From the NCBI GenBank assembly GCA_013151255.1, contig JAADIQ010000051.1, positions 1-63,210 of the forward strand: a stretch of 63,210 nt of DNA, read 5' to 3'. The notes under the pieces are model-generated. The model saw only the letters and a list, made by a program, of their open reading frames with translations. It was not told where the DNA came from and ran no database searches. This stretch comes from Alphaproteobacteria bacterium. GTDB taxonomy: Bacteria; Pseudomonadota; Alphaproteobacteria; Caulobacterales; Parvularculaceae. The position numbers and the translations under genes are program-made. The first letter of the stretch is position 1, and each line of letters opens with the position of its first letter. Below are positions 34,844 through 43,556 of this stretch, piece after piece.

Positions 34844-35239
34844 CTAATAAAACCAAGGCGCCCAAAAATCGATGGTGACAGCAAGGATGATGAGCGCCGT
34901 TGCGGACCATAACGCGGTTTGCGTAATCAGGCTGGATTGGGGCCGGGCGCAGTATGACCCGTCCTCACAAGCGGGTTTTTTTCGAAAATACACCTGCCAG
35001 AAACCGAGGCCAAGGAAGATTAAAGTCACGACAGTGAAATAGGGTTTGTAAGGTTCAAGCGCCGTCAGATTGCCGATCCATGCGCCCGATACGCCGAGGC
35101 TGACCAGAACAAGCGGGCCGATACAGCAACTGGCCGCAAGGATTGCCCCGACCACGCCGCCGGTAGCAAACCAGCCTTTTTGGTCGCCGCTGTCTTTCAA
35201 GCTTGAGTTATCGTTGTTTGGTCGGTTCGCCTCAACCAT
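34844..35239 (-). CDS. merT: Mercuric ion transporter
   Basis: 131 aa with three membrane helices. Cys38-Cys39 lie in the first helix (AASCCIGPLVLVSLG), and Cys91 and Cys97 lie in the cytoplasmic loop (CEDGSYC). These are the two MerT cysteine pairs that pass Hg(II) inward from MerP to MerA. The N-terminal 20 residues are polar, which is longer than in Tn501. It is the first gene after the mer promoter. Confidence 0.93.
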   Translation of the reverse strand: MVEANRPNNDNSSLKDSGDQKGWFATGGVVGAILAASCCIGPLVLVSLGVSGAWIGNLTALEPYKPYFTVVTLIFLGLGFWQVYFRKKPACEDGSYCARPQSSLITQTALWSATALIILAVTIDFWAPWFY

Positions 35240-35277
35240 CTCACTGATTATTCCTTGTAATCACCTTCGATAACCCA

Positions 35278-35308
35278 CAGATAGGCTCTGTAGTAGGTAC
35301 AGGATCAA
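35278..35308 (-). promoter_or_regulatory. mer promoter-operator with 19-bp spacer
   Basis: On the minus strand, -35 TTGATC (35308-35303) and -10 TATCTG (35283-35278) are separated by 19 bp. Within the spacer lies the dyad CTGTACCTACTACAG (35302-35288). An overlong spacer with a central dyad is the known architecture for MerR, which untwists the DNA when Hg(II) binds. merR itself begins only 15 nt from the -35 on the opposite strand, so the same dyad probably autoregulates it. Confidence 0.88.
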
Positions 35309-35322
35309 GAGGAAATTTCGCG

Positions 35323-35736
35323 ATGAGTAATCACGTTGCACGGAGGGTCATTAAACGCGGAGAACTGGCCAATCGCACCGGATGTAATCTGGAAACAATC
35401 CGCTATTACGAAAAAATTGGCGTCATGCCCGAACCGGCACGAACGCAGGCCGGCCACCGGGTTTACGATGGGGACCAGGAGCGCCGTTTGAGATTCATAT
35501 TGAGGGCGCGTGAACTCGGTTTTTCTATTGAGGAACTTAAAGGCCTTTTGAATCTTGTAGACAGCGATCATTTGGCTTGCGGCGAAGTCTACGAATTGAC
35601 GCAGGCGCATATCGCAGATGTCCGTGAGAAGATCACTGATTTGCGCCGGCTCGAAAAAACGCTTTCAACGATTTCCGCAAAATGCGCGCGCGGAGATACG
35701 CCCGAATGTCCGGTCATAGATGCGCTATTTGCATGA
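35323..35736 (+). CDS. merR: Mercury-responsive MerR transcriptional regulator
   Basis: 137 aa. The winged helix-turn-helix is ELANRTGCNLETIRYYEKIGVMP, split here as ELANRTG and LETIRYYE. The three mercury-ligand cysteines are Cys86 (LACGEV), Cys121 and Cys129 (CARGDTPEC), with nearly the spacing of Cys82/117/126 in Tn501 MerR. It represses, then activates, the divergent merTPA-orf-merB promoter. It is well separated from the B12 gene that follows on the other strand. Confidence 0.94.
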   Translation: MSNHVARRVIKRGELANRTGCNLETIRYYEKIGVMPEPARTQAGHRVYDGDQERRLRFILRARELGFSIEELKGLLNLVDSDHLACGEVYELTQAHIADVREKITDLRRLEKTLSTISAKCARGDTPECPVIDALFA

Positions 35737-35798
35737 GTGCGTGGCGTGTGGTTGCAGCGCGACTTATGGTCTTAAAGCTATGGCTTGGGGAGTGGTGC

Positions 35799-36575
35799 TC
35801 AAGCGCTTCTTCCGGTCACGGTGAGCGACCAGCCGTTTTGGTCTTTTGCGACCATGGCGCTGACTGCGAAAATCTGTTTCATCCGCGCGGCGGTCAACGT
35901 TTCATCCGGCGCGCCATTGGCGTTTATCTCGCCATCCTTCATCCAGATAAGCCGGTCGGCAAAGCGCGCCGCGAGGGCGATGTCGTGTAAGACGACAACC
36001 GCGCCGCCGCCATTGTCTACATAGGCGCGGATTAACGCCATGATCTGGAACTGGTGGCTGGGATCGAGGGAGGCGACCGGCTCGTCGGCGATCAGGAGCG
36101 GCGCCTTTGCAGCGAAGGCGCGCGCGCAGTGAACCCGCGCCAGCTCGCCGCCGGACAAGGTGTCAGTGCGGCGGTCGGCAAGATGGTTGAGGTCGCAATC
36201 GCGCATCACCTCAGTGACGGCGGTTGCATCCTCGCCCTTCAGCTTTGTGGTCGAAGCGCCGTATGCGTAGCGTCCGAGCGCAACAACATCGCGGACGCGG
36301 ACCGGCCAGGCGAGGGGGCGCGATTGCGGCAGGTAGGAAACCAGCCGCGCGCGCTCGATGGGCGAGAAGTCCGCGATGGCTCTGCCGTTGAGCGTGACGG
36401 TTCCGGCCGATGGCGCCATCAGCGCGAGCGCGCATTTCAGCAGCGTGGTTTTGCCGGCGCCATTAGGACCGATCAGTGCGATGAGTTCGCCGGGGCGGAA
36501 GCTGGCGCTGGCGTTATGGAGGAGACGCGCACCGCCAGCTTCAACGCAAACATTGTCGAGCTTGATTTCAGCCAT
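35799..36575 (-). CDS. btuD: Cobalamin ABC transporter ATP-binding protein
   Basis: 258 aa from the ATG at 36575, 8 nt inside the end of btuC; an in-frame start at 36608 would lie deeper in btuC. Walker A GPNGAGKTT, signature LSGGELARV, Walker B LLIADEP and the H-loop VLHD are all present. It belongs to the FecE/BtuD/HmuV group that powers uptake of B12, siderophores or heme. The btuB riboswitch upstream selects B12 as the substrate. Confidence 0.88.
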   Translation of the reverse strand: MAEIKLDNVCVEAGGARLLHNASASFRPGELIALIGPNGAGKTTLLKCALALMAPSAGTVTLNGRAIADFSPIERARLVSYLPQSRPLAWPVRVRDVVALGRYAYGASTTKLKGEDATAVTEVMRDCDLNHLADRRTDTLSGGELARVHCARAFAAKAPLLIADEPVASLDPSHQFQIMALIRAYVDNGGGAVVVLHDIALAARFADRLIWMKDGEINANGAPDETLTAARMKQIFAVSAMVAKDQNGWSLTVTGRSA

Positions 36576-37557
36576 GGGTTCGCCCCCGCCCGATAGCAAT
36601 CCAGACAAAGGCTGGCGCGCCGATCAATGCAGCGACAACGCCAAGCCGCAATTCCGCCGGCGCCGGGATCAGCCGCACGCCGATATCGGCGAGCACTAAA
36701 ATGACGCCGCCCAATATTGCCGACGGCGCCAGCACTCGCGCCGGGTCATAACCAACCAGCGGGCGCACCAGATGCGGCGCCATGATGCCGATGAAGCCGA
36801 TGGCGCCGGCGATGGAGACCGCCGCGCCAGTGATGAGGCCGGTTCCGAGAATGACGAAGCCGCGCGCGCGCGGAAGATCTACGCCGAGGCCATGGGCGGC
36901 TTCCTCGCCAAGGCTGAGCGCTGAAAGCGCCCGGCGAGAGAGGACGATAAATACTAGCCCGACAATCATGAATGGCGCCGCCAGTAAGATATCGTCAAAG
37001 CTCCTACTGGCGACCGAGCCAAGCGTCCAGCTGATCAGATCGGAAAGCGTGAACGGATTAGGCGCGAGGTTAAGCAGCAGCGCCATTAACGCGCCGGCGA
37101 AACTCGACAACCCAAAACCGATAAGAATTAGGGTGACGACGGATGATGTGTGAATGGCGGCAATCGCGAGCAGCGCGGTGGCGGCAAGCGCGCCGGATAT
37201 AGCCGCTACCGGCACAGTGATCGGCGACAGGGCGGCGGCTCCATAAAATAGCGCCAGCGTTGCGCCGAGCGATGCGCAAGCGGAAACACCGAGCACGCCG
37301 GGCTCGGCCAGAGGGTTGCGCAACAGGCCCTGCAACGCCGCACCGCAAAGCCCGAGCGCCGCGCCGACCACAAACGCCGCGATCGCGCGCGGCAGCCTGA
37401 TTTCCCACAAGACGATAGCGTCGCCGGCCCCGCCCGCGCCAGTGAGGGCGGCGAGGAGGCGCCCCGGCGACATTGGTGTCGAACCGATCAGGCAGGCGGC
37501 GATGATCGCCGCCAAGGCGATGGCCGAGAGGAGAGGGATGAGCGCGCGGTCTTTCAT
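36568..37557 (-). CDS. btuC: Cobalamin ABC transporter permease
   Basis: 329 aa of the FecCD/BtuC family with about ten membrane helices. RLPRAIAAFVVGAALGLCGAALQGLLRNPLAEPGVLGVS is the family's signature region (seen as RLPRAIAAFV and LQGLLRNPLAEPGVLGVS). The ATG at 37557 overlaps the btuF stop as ATGA. The frame also stays open upstream to 37629 inside btuF. BtuC forms the inner-membrane channel with BtuD. Confidence 0.9.
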   Translation of the reverse strand: MKDRALIPLLSAIALAAIIAACLIGSTPMSPGRLLAALTGAGGAGDAIVLWEIRLPRAIAAFVVGAALGLCGAALQGLLRNPLAEPGVLGVSACASLGATLALFYGAAALSPITVPVAAISGALAATALLAIAAIHTSSVVTLILIGFGLSSFAGALMALLLNLAPNPFTLSDLISWTLGSVASRSFDDILLAAPFMIVGLVFIVLSRRALSALSLGEEAAHGLGVDLPRARGFVILGTGLITGAAVSIAGAIGFIGIMAPHLVRPLVGYDPARVLAPSAILGGVILVLADIGVRLIPAPAELRLGVVAALIGAPAFVWIAIGRGRTHG

Positions 37558-38396
37558 TGTACGGACGAGGTTGTTGTTGGCGCAGCGGCCAACGCTTCCA
37601 GCGCATCGAGCAGGAACCATCCGCTGCAAGCGGTCCAGGCGCTCGGCAAATCAATCACCGGACGGTCCGCCAGCTGGCGACGGGCGACAGGATGGCGCGA
37701 CGGCGTCCACATATCGGAGACCATATCGCTGGTGTCGAAAAACCCGGCGGCGATGACGTCCGGGCTTTCATAGGCAAGGCGTTCAAGCGGCAGCGAGCTC
37801 CATCCGGGCGCGGCCTGAAAGTTTTCATAACCAGCGCGCTCCAACAGCTCGCCAACCAATGTGCCGCGACCGGCGACGGCGCCTTTTGATGTCATGTAAA
37901 GGATAGTTAAACCGGTGTTTGAAGGCGCCAGCGCCGCGAGACGTGCATCCATTTGCGCAACCAGCGCCGCGCCACGTTCCGATGCGTCCATATCCTCGGC
38001 GGCGTTAAGAATACTCTGCTTTACCCTATCGAGATCGCCGGCATAGGCGATCTGAACAACTTTGATGCCGGCGCGTTCGAAAAACGCCGTTGCATTCGGC
38101 CCGCCGCCATAGGTTCGCACGACCATGTCCGGCGCCAGCAGCAAGATATCCTCGGCCCGCGGCCGGACTTTTGCAACGCCCCTGGCGTCATCGCGCATAT
38201 AGGAAAACACCGCTTCTGCATCCGGCGACAAGGCGAGAATATTTTCCCGGTTAGCGAGCTTCAACACAAACTGATCAGCGCAAAAGTCGAGGCTGACGAT
38301 TTTCATGCCGCCGTCTGATGCATCTTGCGATGTTTGCCGCGAACAGGCCGCGGCAAACATTACAATAGCGACAATACATGTTAGCCTTAATGTCAC
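37554..38396 (-). CDS. btuF: Cobalamin-binding lipoprotein of the ABC transporter
   Basis: 280 aa from a GTG at 38396, directly after the btuB stop (TAAGGTG). This start gives a lipoprotein signal ending in FAAAC. The frame extends upstream to 38477 inside btuB, but that would put about 27 unrelated residues before the signal. IVSLDFCADQFVLKLA opens a helical-backbone metal-receptor domain typical of B12-binding proteins in this group. It hands B12 from the outer-membrane receptor to BtuC. The GTG has no strong ribosome site, so coupling to btuB translation is likely. Confidence 0.82.
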   Translation of the reverse strand: MTLRLTCIVAIVMFAAACSRQTSQDASDGGMKIVSLDFCADQFVLKLANRENILALSPDAEAVFSYMRDDARGVAKVRPRAEDILLLAPDMVVRTYGGGPNATAFFERAGIKVVQIAYAGDLDRVKQSILNAAEDMDASERGAALVAQMDARLAALAPSNTGLTILYMTSKGAVAGRGTLVGELLERAGYENFQAAPGWSSLPLERLAYESPDVIAAGFFDTSDMVSDMWTPSRHPVARRQLADRPVIDLPSAWTACSGWFLLDALEALAAAPTTTSSVQ

Positions 38397-38397
38397 C

Positions 38398-40248
38398 TTA
38401 GAAAGCCAATCTGACGCCGCCGGTAGCGGAAAGGCCCGGCGTACCGAAGCCGGAGATTTGTTGGTAGTTTTCATCAAAGAGATTTTCGATCCGGGTGTAA
38501 AGTTCGATTGTCTCGTTCACTTGATAGCTGGCGGCGAGATCGACCCTCACCCAGGAGGCGACATCGGTTCCAAACGCGCCTTCGCTCTCCGCGCCGTTAT
38601 AACGCAGCACGGCTGAGCCGGAAATTGGCCCGTTTTTATAGATTACCGTAAAGTCGCCGGAATGGCGCGGGATGCGGATTTGCCGCTCGCCGGTGGTTGC
38701 GTCTTCGGCGTCGATATAGGCGTAGCTTGTGGAAATGCTGATCGTGTTGGTGACGGTGATATCGAGCGCGGTCTCTATGCCGTTGGCTTTCGTCGCATCG
38801 AGATTTTCATATCGAAAGTTGGGCGCAAAGATAATCAGGTTTTCGGTGTCGCGATCAAAATACGTCACGCTTAGCCTTGCGCGGCTGTTTGGCGCGGTGA
38901 GGTCAACACCAATGTCAAAGGCGCTGCTTGTCTCCGGTTCGAGATCGCCATTGGCCGGCAACAGTCCGAAGGTTTGCGTTAGTTGGAAAATCGTCGGCGC
39001 CTTGAAGCCTTCGCCCCAGCTGCCGCGCAGCGTCACATAGGACGAGGGCGACCAGGCGGCGGCGGCTCTGGCGGTGGTCGCCGAACCAAAGCGGCTGTGG
39101 TCGTCATTGCGCACGCCTGCGGTAAGCGTCAGCCCGTCAAACGGCTTTAGCTCATAGAGTGCGAACAGGCCGTTTACGGATGTCTTATCGCTATTGGCCT
39201 CGTTCTCTTCGCGCTCGGCGCCAAAGGCGAGGCGGTGGCGCGCGCTAATGTTGAGCGTGCCCTGATAGCGCAGGATCAACCGGTCGCCTTTGTCGAGCGC
39301 CGCAAATCCGCCGAAATTCCCGGTGCGTTTTATGTCGGTGAAGCCGGCCATGAAGCTGTTTTCTAGACGCTCGTCGAATAGCGGCGCCGACAGCGTTGCG
39401 GCGGTAGTGAATTGTTCAGTCTTGGAATAATCGCTGGTGTCGGCGAGCGAGAAGTTGGGCGGCGGAAAGCCGTCGATTTCCGTCTCGCCTTGCATGTAGC
39501 GCGCGCGCGCCTCAATGCGCATCCCATGCGGCAAGTTGAGCCCGCCACGCGCCGCAAATGTTCGCCCGTCATAGTCGTCCGCCTCGCCATTGCCGTCATT
39601 GGCGTCGGCTTTGGATACGCCGTCGCTGGTAATGCCGGATGCGGCGAGACGAAAATCCCCGATATCGTTTGCGCCAAAAACCGCCGCGCCGCCGCGATAG
39701 GTTTTAAACGAGCCGCCTTCGGCAAACAGCCGGGCGCCAATCCCGGCCTCTGGCCGCTTGGTGATGATGTTGACTACGCCGCCGATTGCGTCCGATCCCC
39801 AAAGCGTCGATTGCGGGCCTTTTAAAACTTCAATGCGCTCAATATCAGCGGCGTCGAGGAGCGAGAAATCATAACCGCCGCCAACCGCCGTCGGATCGCC
39901 CAGCGGCACGCCGTCCAGTAGCACCAGCGTCTGATCGCTGGCGGCGCCGCGAATGCGTACAGTTGCAAGGCCGCCAAAGGCGCCGTTCTGGTTGACAGTG
40001 ACGCCTGGCGCAGACGCCAACGCATCAAGCGCAAAGGCGTAGCCGCGCAGTTCAATATCTTCCGCGGTGATGATTGAGACGGAAGAACCGGTCTCGCTGG
40101 CCGGCGTCGCAAGACGCAACCCCTCGACGATGATTTCGTCGTGGTCGTTGTTTTCAGAGTTGGGGGCAGGCGATTGCGCGCCGGCGTCAACCGGCGCGAC
40201 GCAGAAAAGCGCCGCTGCTGCGCAGGCAGTTCCATATTTGATCGTCAT
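38398..40248 (-). CDS. btuB: TonB-dependent vitamin B12 receptor
   Basis: 616 aa, the size of BtuB. The signal peptide ends in VDAGAQ, the TonB box is DEIIVEG, and the plug contains VRIRGAASDQTLVLLDGVPLGDP and IERIEVLKGPQSTLWGSDAIGG (seen in parts). The barrel ends in VRLAF. The ATG at 40248 follows AGGAG; a reading from 40296 would run into the hairpin that masks this site. A cobalamin riboswitch lies directly upstream, which strongly supports B12 as substrate. Confidence 0.93.
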   Translation of the reverse strand: MTIKYGTACAAAALFCVAPVDAGAQSPAPNSENNDHDEIIVEGLRLATPASETGSSVSIITAEDIELRGYAFALDALASAPGVTVNQNGAFGGLATVRIRGAASDQTLVLLDGVPLGDPTAVGGGYDFSLLDAADIERIEVLKGPQSTLWGSDAIGGVVNIITKRPEAGIGARLFAEGGSFKTYRGGAAVFGANDIGDFRLAASGITSDGVSKADANDGNGEADDYDGRTFAARGGLNLPHGMRIEARARYMQGETEIDGFPPPNFSLADTSDYSKTEQFTTAATLSAPLFDERLENSFMAGFTDIKRTGNFGGFAALDKGDRLILRYQGTLNISARHRLAFGAEREENEANSDKTSVNGLFALYELKPFDGLTLTAGVRNDDHSRFGSATTARAAAAWSPSSYVTLRGSWGEGFKAPTIFQLTQTFGLLPANGDLEPETSSAFDIGVDLTAPNSRARLSVTYFDRDTENLIIFAPNFRYENLDATKANGIETALDITVTNTISISTSYAYIDAEDATTGERQIRIPRHSGDFTVIYKNGPISGSAVLRYNGAESEGAFGTDVASWVRVDLAASYQVNETIELYTRIENLFDENYQQISGFGTPGLSATGGVRLAF

Positions 40249-40262
40249 TAATAAACTCCTCA

Positions 40263-40281
40263 ACCCGGAACTCATCCGGGT
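40263..40281 (-). promoter_or_regulatory. Hairpin abutting the btuB ribosome-binding site
   Basis: On the transcribed strand ACCCGGA-TGAGT-TCCGGGT forms a 7-bp stem that ends three bases before the AGGAG of btuB. It is a plausible expression platform for translational control by the riboswitch. A second short stem, CCGCC/GGCGG at 40300-40314 followed by ATTTTG, is a weaker terminator candidate. Confidence 0.55.
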
Positions 40282-40365
40282 ACTGATAGCTGACAAAATC
40301 CGCCTTGCGGGCGGGGGTTTTAGATTGTCGCTTCTGAGGAATTCAGACCCTGTCCTTACGGCTAT

Positions 40366-40540
40366 CCCGGCCGGGAACGAGCGACGCGATGGCAGGTCTC
40401 CTGACTTCGCGGGTCATCGCCGACAGCCTCCTTCCCGGAGCGGGCAGCTCCAGTGGTTCGTGGCTGACGGCTAACCGCTTACAGTTGCGGGAACAGTTCC
40501 GGATTGAAACCGGATTCCCTTTTAAGCCCGGTTAGGGGCG
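40366..40540 (-). ncRNA. Cobalamin (B12) riboswitch
   Basis: The minus strand contains the conserved B12 box AAGTCAGGAGACCTGCC (40407-40391). Upstream elements of the fold are present: GGGAATCCGGTT with its partner AACCGGATT-like stem and the GGAACTGTTCCCGCAACTG region. P1 can pair CCGGG (40531-40527) with CCCGG (40375-40371). It controls the following btuB and probably btuFCD, lowering expression when B12 is plentiful. It begins about 40 nt after the TauE/SafE permease gene, whose transcript could read through it. Confidence 0.93.
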
Positions 40541-40582
40541 CCATCTAATGTCAAAATGCCCATGCGTGTTTTCGATTGTCAA

Positions 40583-41344
40583 CTAGAAAACGAGACTACC
40601 CCAGCGCCATAACAGCCTTATGGCGACATAGAGGATTAAAGCTGCGGTCAGGCGCTTGACGGTGGCCGGGCTTAATTTTGAGGCGCCAAGGCGCGAGCCG
40701 ATTTGCCCGCCGATCAGCACGGCGGGAAACACCATCCAGTATTCGGCAAGCATGGAAACGCCGCCGACGTCGCCCAGCTTCATCGCCTGACCGGCAAGGC
40801 CCGAAAGCGAGTTCGCCAGAATAAACAAGCTGCAGGCGGCGGCGATTTTTTGTGGGGAGCCCCAGCGCAAAAAATACAACACCGGCGCCAGAAAAATCCC
40901 GCCGCCAATGCCGACCAGGCCTGAGATAAAACCGAGCGCTGCGCCAATGGCAATTGCGAGCGTTGCGGGGGGCGGGTGAAATTCGCCGCCGGGCGCTGCC
41001 GGAGTGCGCTCAAAGGCGAGGCGCACCCCCGCCGCTAGCAAAGTCAGCCCGAGGGCGGCGATGAAGAAAGTCTCGGAGATGGGAATGCGCCCGCCAATCC
41101 AAGCGGCGGGAACAGACGCAACAATCCACGGCGCCAGCGCCCGCCAATCGAGATGGCCGGCGCGCGAAAACCTGAACGCACCGCCAGCGCCAACAATGAT
41201 GTTGCAGATCAGCGCAATCGAAGGGAGGATACGATAATCCGCACCATGAAGAACAAGAAGCGCATTATAAGTCGAGCCGCCGCCGAAGCCGACCGAGGCA
41301 TATAGCACTGCCGTGATAAAAAAGAGCAGGACGAGAACGGGCAT
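40583..41344 (-). CDS. TauE/SafE (TSUP) family membrane permease
   Basis: 253 aa, about eight membrane helices in two related halves: ASVGFGGGSTYNALL in the first and GLVGIGGGIFLAPVL in the second are the family's glycine motifs. TSUP proteins move organosulfur compounds, sulfite or other small anions, and some have been suggested to carry metals. The gene precedes the B12 riboswitch on the same strand, but its own product is not under that switch unless transcription starts elsewhere. The substrate is unknown. Confidence 0.85.
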   Translation of the reverse strand: MPVLVLLFFITAVLYASVGFGGGSTYNALLVLHGADYRILPSIALICNIIVGAGGAFRFSRAGHLDWRALAPWIVASVPAAWIGGRIPISETFFIAALGLTLLAAGVRLAFERTPAAPGGEFHPPPATLAIAIGAALGFISGLVGIGGGIFLAPVLYFLRWGSPQKIAAACSLFILANSLSGLAGQAMKLGDVGGVSMLAEYWMVFPAVLIGGQIGSRLGASKLSPATVKRLTAALILYVAIRLLWRWGSLVF

Positions 41345-41534
41345 GCGCTTGTCGTGGTCACTTTGATGTTGAGCGGGCCGGCGCCCGGATGTGATCGCCC
41401 GTCATACAGCCGGGAAGGAGATAGGTCGAGGTCAGGCGGTAAGCTTGTGGTTTTTCATACGCTGTGCATGAGGATTAGCCACGCCGACAATGCTGCATCA
41501 GCGATTTTAAGAATAGAGAGCGTCCAAAAATCCG

Positions 41535-41738
41535 CTAGCGCAAAAAATTGGCCTTGATCTGGAGCTTCAATTCGAGCTTTTGCAGCGTGTTGTCGAAGTC
41601 AGGGTCGATTTCATCAAGCTCGGTTAGGAGCGCAACAATTTCCGGCCGCTGATCGCCATCAGAAATAAACTTAAGCAGCCGGTCGGCCATCTCGAGACGC
41701 ATAACTAAAAGATGTTCAGATTTTGGTGCCGTGCGCAT
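41535..41738 (-). CDS. Small helical protein of unknown function
   Basis: 67 aa, rich in Leu, Glu and Asp and predicted helical (LLVMRLEMADRLLKFI, IVALLTELDEIDP). No family is recognised. The ribosome site is weak (AAAAGAAA). It stands alone between the TSUP permease gene, from which it is separated by 190 bp, and the divergent TetR gene. It could be a chance frame; the codon choice and lack of shadowing by another gene are the only support. Confidence 0.35.
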   Translation of the reverse strand: MRTAPKSEHLLVMRLEMADRLLKFISDGDQRPEIVALLTELDEIDPDFDNTLQKLELKLQIKANFLR

Positions 41739-41868
41739 GCGTTTCTTTTGTGCCCGGTTTGGGATGATTACCCCTGTCAGCGCCGACCTTAGCGCATCCT
41801 TTCATGTCGCACTCCCCCGCCTGGGGGATGATCAGCTTGACCGAATGTTGTAACGCTTTATGAGCGGG

Positions 41869-41884
41869 GTGATATATATATCAC
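41869..41884. promoter_or_regulatory. TetR operator candidate (regulator promoter)
   Basis: GTGATATATATATCAC is a perfect 16-bp palindrome 50 bp upstream of the TetR-family gene. The same GTGATAT-N2-ATATCAC pattern recurs at 45520-45535 upstream of a TonB receptor, which suggests one regulator for both sites, including its own gene. Confidence 0.6.
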
Positions 41885-41934
41885 ATATATTCATCGTATT
41901 ACTGTCATCAATTATCACGACTGCAGGTGGGGTT

Positions 41935-42519
41935 ATGGGCGTGGAGACCGTATCAAAAAAGAGGTCTACTCAGGACAATAAACCTACTCATCAGCGCCTT
42001 GTTGAAGCCGCCGAGAAAGAGTTTAGAGAGTTCGGATATTCAGGAACCAACTCCAACCAAATCGCCAGTCGCGCTGGGTTTGCGCCGCAAACGTTCTACC
42101 GACATTTTGGCGATAAGCTGGAAGTATTTTTTGCGGTTTACGAAACCTGGACCCAAAAAGAGTTGGAGCTGTTGGAGCAGTCCGCCGACGTTGGAAAAAT
42201 CGCTGACACAGTTATAGCGCACCATCGGGTCTATCGTGTTTTTCGTCGTGACTTGCGACGTCTTACGGTGGAAAATGAGGCCGTTGCGACAGTGCGCGCT
42301 GCTAGCCGCAAACGCCATCTGGAAAAATTCAGTGAAATAAATCCTGCCGCCGATTCAATCGGACGGCCGCAACGAATAGCGACATTGCTAATCATTGAGC
42401 GGTTGGCGGATGCAGTTGCTGACAGAGAATTTGCCCTTTTGGGCGTTTCTGAAGCTGACGCGCGATCCGTTTTGATCAATACGCTTGCGACATTGTTAAA
42501 AACGAATACGGATGAATGA
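41935..42519 (+). CDS. TetR family transcriptional regulator
   Basis: 194 aa. The N-terminal helix-turn-helix reads RLVEAAEKEFREFGYSGT, then NQIASRAGFAPQTFYRHFGDK, the standard TetR arrangement. The ligand-binding half (from about residue 75) shows no recognised subfamily. The ATG at 41935 follows AGGTGGGG; the frame runs on to 41860, across the palindrome, so that longer version is rejected. It most likely represses its own promoter and the receptor at 45673. Confidence 0.88.
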   Translation: MGVETVSKKRSTQDNKPTHQRLVEAAEKEFREFGYSGTNSNQIASRAGFAPQTFYRHFGDKLEVFFAVYETWTQKELELLEQSADVGKIADTVIAHHRVYRVFRRDLRRLTVENEAVATVRAASRKRHLEKFSEINPAADSIGRPQRIATLLIIERLADAVADREFALLGVSEADARSVLINTLATLLKTNTDE

Positions 42520-42595
42520 ATCAGCATGATGACGAATTATCTTTATGGATTGCAATAATCAGTAGTAGGTTGGCGCTATCAGGCAGAGAAAGATT

Positions 42596-43525
42596 ATGAA
42601 GATCCCGGCAGCCAAGCCCACGATAATTGCAAGCCAGGGCGGGGCAGGGCTGATGCCGCAAAATACGTTGGCGGCTATCGCGAACGCATCTGTGCTTGGC
42701 GCGGATGGTTCAGAAATTGATATTCATCTAACGCGCGATTTAGAGATGGTTCTTCATCATGATTATCGATTGAGTAAGGATATAGCGCGCGGCCAAGATG
42801 GAAAATGGTTGAGCGAGACCGGACCGGCGCTTGCGGAAATGACCCTGTCGGCCATTCGCGACTATGATGTCGGCCGGACACGACCGGGCAGCTCAATTGC
42901 GATGCGTTACCCTGATCAGGCGCCATGTGACGGGGAAGCCGCGCCGACGCTTCAAGAGGTTTTTGAGATTTACGCCCGCCTTGAAGATACGCATTCACAA
43001 TTGTGGATAGAGCCGAAATCTGATCCTTTTGATAGTGAGCTGCGAGCCGCATGCGTTGAAGAATTTGCTGGCAAGATTGTAGATGCGATTGAACGGGCGA
43101 ATTTTGTTAGCCGCGCTGTGGTGATCTGTTTTGACTGGCGGTTATTGCAACGTGTACAGACGACAAATCCAAATATTCAAACCGGATTTCTAACCATCAA
43201 CCCTGAAGCCTTGTTGGCGGTTCCGGCATTTGAAGACGAAGGCAGGCGTATTGAGCGCGCATTGACAGGGCCTGCGCCTTGGCCGGCGATCATAGGGTTT
43301 GACGACAAGATGCGCATCGGCAGACCGTGGGAAGCTGTTGCAGAGGCCGGCGGGACTTATTGGTCGCCATATTTTGGCGACGTGACGCTGGAAGCTATTG
43401 AAGCTGCGCACCTGGCCGGCGTTAAAGTATCTACCTGGGGCGTAGAAGACCCGGATGATTTTACAAAATGCATTGCCTTGGGTTTTGATAGCGTAACGAC
43501 AGCCAGCCCGAATAAGTTTTTGTAA
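42596..43525 (+). CDS. GDPD-family protein with altered active site
   Basis: 309 aa with the glycerophosphodiester phosphodiesterase barrel: EID metal site (E40, D42), HHD (His55) and the later glutamate in LWIEPK (E138). No signal peptide is seen. The HRG motif near the N-terminus, which supplies a catalytic histidine, reads SQG (Ser13-Gln14), and the usual PENT reads PQNT. Such changes suggest a lost or altered chemistry, or a sugar-related substrate, given the GPH symporter gene that converges on it. It follows the TetR gene by 76 nt on the same strand. Confidence 0.75.
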   Translation: MKIPAAKPTIIASQGGAGLMPQNTLAAIANASVLGADGSEIDIHLTRDLEMVLHHDYRLSKDIARGQDGKWLSETGPALAEMTLSAIRDYDVGRTRPGSSIAMRYPDQAPCDGEAAPTLQEVFEIYARLEDTHSQLWIEPKSDPFDSELRAACVEEFAGKIVDAIERANFVSRAVVICFDWRLLQRVQTTNPNIQTGFLTINPEALLAVPAFEDEGRRIERALTGPAPWPAIIGFDDKMRIGRPWEAVAEAGGTYWSPYFGDVTLEAIEAAHLAGVKVSTWGVEDPDDFTKCIALGFDSVTTASPNKFL

Positions 43526-43556
43526 TTCTCATCCGATTATGAGTTGGGGCAGAAGA

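Noticed and set aside
41860..41934. N-terminal extension of the TetR protein
   Set aside because: The extra 25 codons run through the operator palindrome and AT-rich promoter. The ATG at 41935 has a ribosome site and a normal TetR N-terminus.
43526..43556. Terminator between the convergent GDPD-like and symporter genes
   Set aside because: CTCAT/ATGAG gives only a 5-bp AT-rich stem and no T-run.
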